The notes under the pieces are model-generated. The model was given only the letters and a program-made list of their open reading frames with translations, searched no databases and was not told where the DNA came from. The position numbers and the translations under genes are program-made. From assembly GCF_014851395.1 (NCBI RefSeq), contig NW_024040596.1, positions 11,824,901 through 11,888,900 on the forward strand: a DNA stretch of 64,000 nucleotides. The letters are read 5' to 3'. The DNA is from Micropterus salmoides (lineage: Eukaryota > Chordata > Actinopteri > Centrarchiformes > Centrarchidae). Shown here in pieces: positions 62,112-64,000 of this stretch. How positions within the stretch are numbered: position 1 is the stretch's first letter; each line of letters starts with the position of its first letter.

Positions 62112-62114
62112 TTA

Positions 62115-63878
62115 ATTTGAGGTAGTGCCTCAACTGATCACAAGGCTTTTATGTAGCTTCAACACCTCTAAAAGAGACAATGAGGCAACTTTGACAGGGT
62201 TTGTGTTGTCTTGCTGGTTTTCTTTGTTGAATGCCATCCCAGACATTTCCATACAGTTAACCTATAGGGCTAAAAGTTCAAATTGTTCAGTTTTTTAGGT
62301 ATGTGAAGCAATACGGAGGATTGTTTCTGAATATATGTGAATTTGCCAAATATTTACATAGACTGAAAAGAGTGGAAGTAAAAGGGATTTAGATGTGGTA
62401 AGGTTGGTAGTTCTTTAAATCCTAGTAAAGGTTTGTGTGTTGTGTGTGCATGTTTTTCTGTGTGTTTGGGTCATTTGAAACCCTGCCATAGAATTTTCTC
62501 ATCCTGACTCTCTGGCAAAGGGAATGTGTGAGAACTGTGTCCCACTCAGCGCCGTCTGAAACAATAGGTCAGGATCTAAAGAAGGGCACAGAACTTTCTC
62601 AGCATGACATAAACACTAGTTTGATTAAAAAAGACCTCTGTTTACTGGTCAGCTGATACTAATTTCTAGAATAGGTGGAGAAACGCAGTTGAAGCATACA
62701 CTCACGCACTTTGCTAAAACAAATACTTTGCAACTACTCACAGGCTTCCCAGTCAGAATTGTATATACAGCTTGCAGCTTTTACACTGTTGCAGTTACAA
62801 TAGTGATGAGCTCATGTATCATTAAATCTCTCAGTCTTGGCCTTGTTGACTTACTAAATATCATAACCATATTTGGTCAGATTGTTGATGGGGGTGGTTT
62901 GGGGGGCCGTACAGAAGTTGGAAGGCAAAGCACAGTCTAGAGTGTGTACAGCTTTATGACTGACTGTAAACCACAGTTACAACTTTTAGAATAATATTTT
63001 ATTCTGATCCTTTTGGTGCCTTTGCATGCTTTAACTACTTTATGATGTGTTACATTACCACTGAAAATGTTCAAAGTCAGAAAAAAACAAATGTATTTCA
63101 AGCAGAGCAAATGTATTTTATCTTTGAATGGGGTTTTGCTGGTTTTAGATGATCTTTTTTTTTTCTTTTCAGCTTGCCACAATTTAACTGCATTGTGATG
63201 GTTGTGCGAATGTTTAAAAATATAGAGCTTCATCACTAAATCAGTGCTAGGTTTGATTTCCCTTGGACTGGTTTGAACTGTTGGAGATACTGTTGGACTA
63301 TAGCTGCATTCTCATTTTGGAAACATCTTTTAATTAAGTTCCCCTGCTTGCCCAAAATGGCACAGACAGTAATCTATAACCTCCCTCCACCCGCAGTGAT
63401 TTTCTTCAGCCCCAAGATTGCCTTAATAGTTCAAATAAATCTAAAAACCCTGCAAAAATGAAGAACACATCTTGAGTTGAGAATAAATAATAATAGTCTG
63501 TGTTTTGGTTTAAAATTGTGATACATACATGCAGTTTACAGTTATTAATTTATCAATTTCCGCAATGTCTTATTTAAACCACAACAATATACGTGTTTGT
63601 TGGGATACACATTCCCACCTTTGCATCAGAGCAAGACATACTTTCAATAGACATCCAAATAACAATGTAGTTGGTAGATGTATGTGCACAGTCTTGGAAA
63701 GTGAAAAACAATCCACAGACTGTGACTGCTGCTGTGGGTGTGTCATGTGGACAGAGAGAGAGAAAAAAGATTATTGAGTTATTTCCATGTTGCTGCTGAA
63801 TGAAGCCCAAAGTTGCCTGATTCCAAGGCTCTAATGAAATGCAATCAGGCCAACCCAACCTGTGAACTACAATACGAA

Positions 63879-63882
<4 letters not shown>
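62115..63882. other. Unassigned sequence downstream of dnajb2
   Basis: AT-rich, with only short open frames lacking recognisable motifs. It may include a longer dnajb2 3' UTR. No RNA gene or named repeat identified. Confidence 0.4.

Positions 63883-63912
<30 letters not shown>
63883..63912. repeat. (AC)15 microsatellite
   Basis: Uninterrupted AC dinucleotide tract of 30 bp. Confidence 0.95.
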
Positions 63913-63917
<5 letters not shown>

Positions 63918-64000
63918 CTTCATAGATAAATAATTACTAGTACCAGTAATATGGTAAAAAATGAGAGAACAATAGGTTTGTTATTTGGTTATATATTTTT

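Overview
This is a eukaryotic nuclear window. Compact multi-exon genes with GT-AG introns, fish-type repeats (an L2-like LINE with a TGTAA tail, a tRNA-headed SINE, Tc1 remnants, several MITEs) and long CA microsatellites point to a ray-finned fish, most likely a percomorph teleost. I assembled the gene models by hand from reading frames, splice sites and codon phase. No search was run.

Layout, left to right. (1) About 1-14.6 kb, minus strand: the 5' part of abca12, an ABCA-type lipid transporter. Nine phase-consistent coding exons (about 393 codons) are visible; the gene continues off the left edge. Its 7.9-kb second intron is packed with DNA-transposon remnants and holds a perfect 20-bp-arm hairpin. 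(2) 18.98-32.44 kb, minus strand: a complete nine-exon pofut2, encoding the ER protein O-fucosyltransferase of thrombospondin repeats. Its introns hold a decayed L2-like LINE, a MITE with a tRNA-like core, and a TA-flanked 4.35-kb inverted-repeat element that carries a decayed multi-exon cargo gene. (3) 32.4-35.3 kb: a (CA)27 microsatellite, an unrecognised exon-like segment and a Tc1-like transposase fragment. (4) 35.3-53.2 kb: three intact alpha-tubulin genes, one minus and two plus, with the same four-exon structure in which the start codon sits alone in exon 1. (5) 54.5-61.3 kb, plus strand: dnajb2, a J-domain co-chaperone with two ubiquitin-interacting motifs and a C-terminal CaaX-like end. 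(6) 61.4-64 kb: a 676-bp TTA-flanked MITE and otherwise unassigned sequence.

The tubulin-dnajb2 block reproduces the human 2q35 arrangement TUBA4A(-) TUBA4B(+) DNAJB2(+), and ABCA12 is also on human 2q35. POFUT2 maps to human 21q22.3, so its place here reflects rearrangement in one lineage.

The most notable biology is in the tubulin cluster. The two plus-strand copies are almost identical in exon 3 and most of exon 4 but clearly diverged in exon 2, which suggests gene conversion. The middle copy has Glu instead of the acetylatable Lys at position 40. The most notable mobile-element feature is the element with cargo inside pofut2 intron 1.
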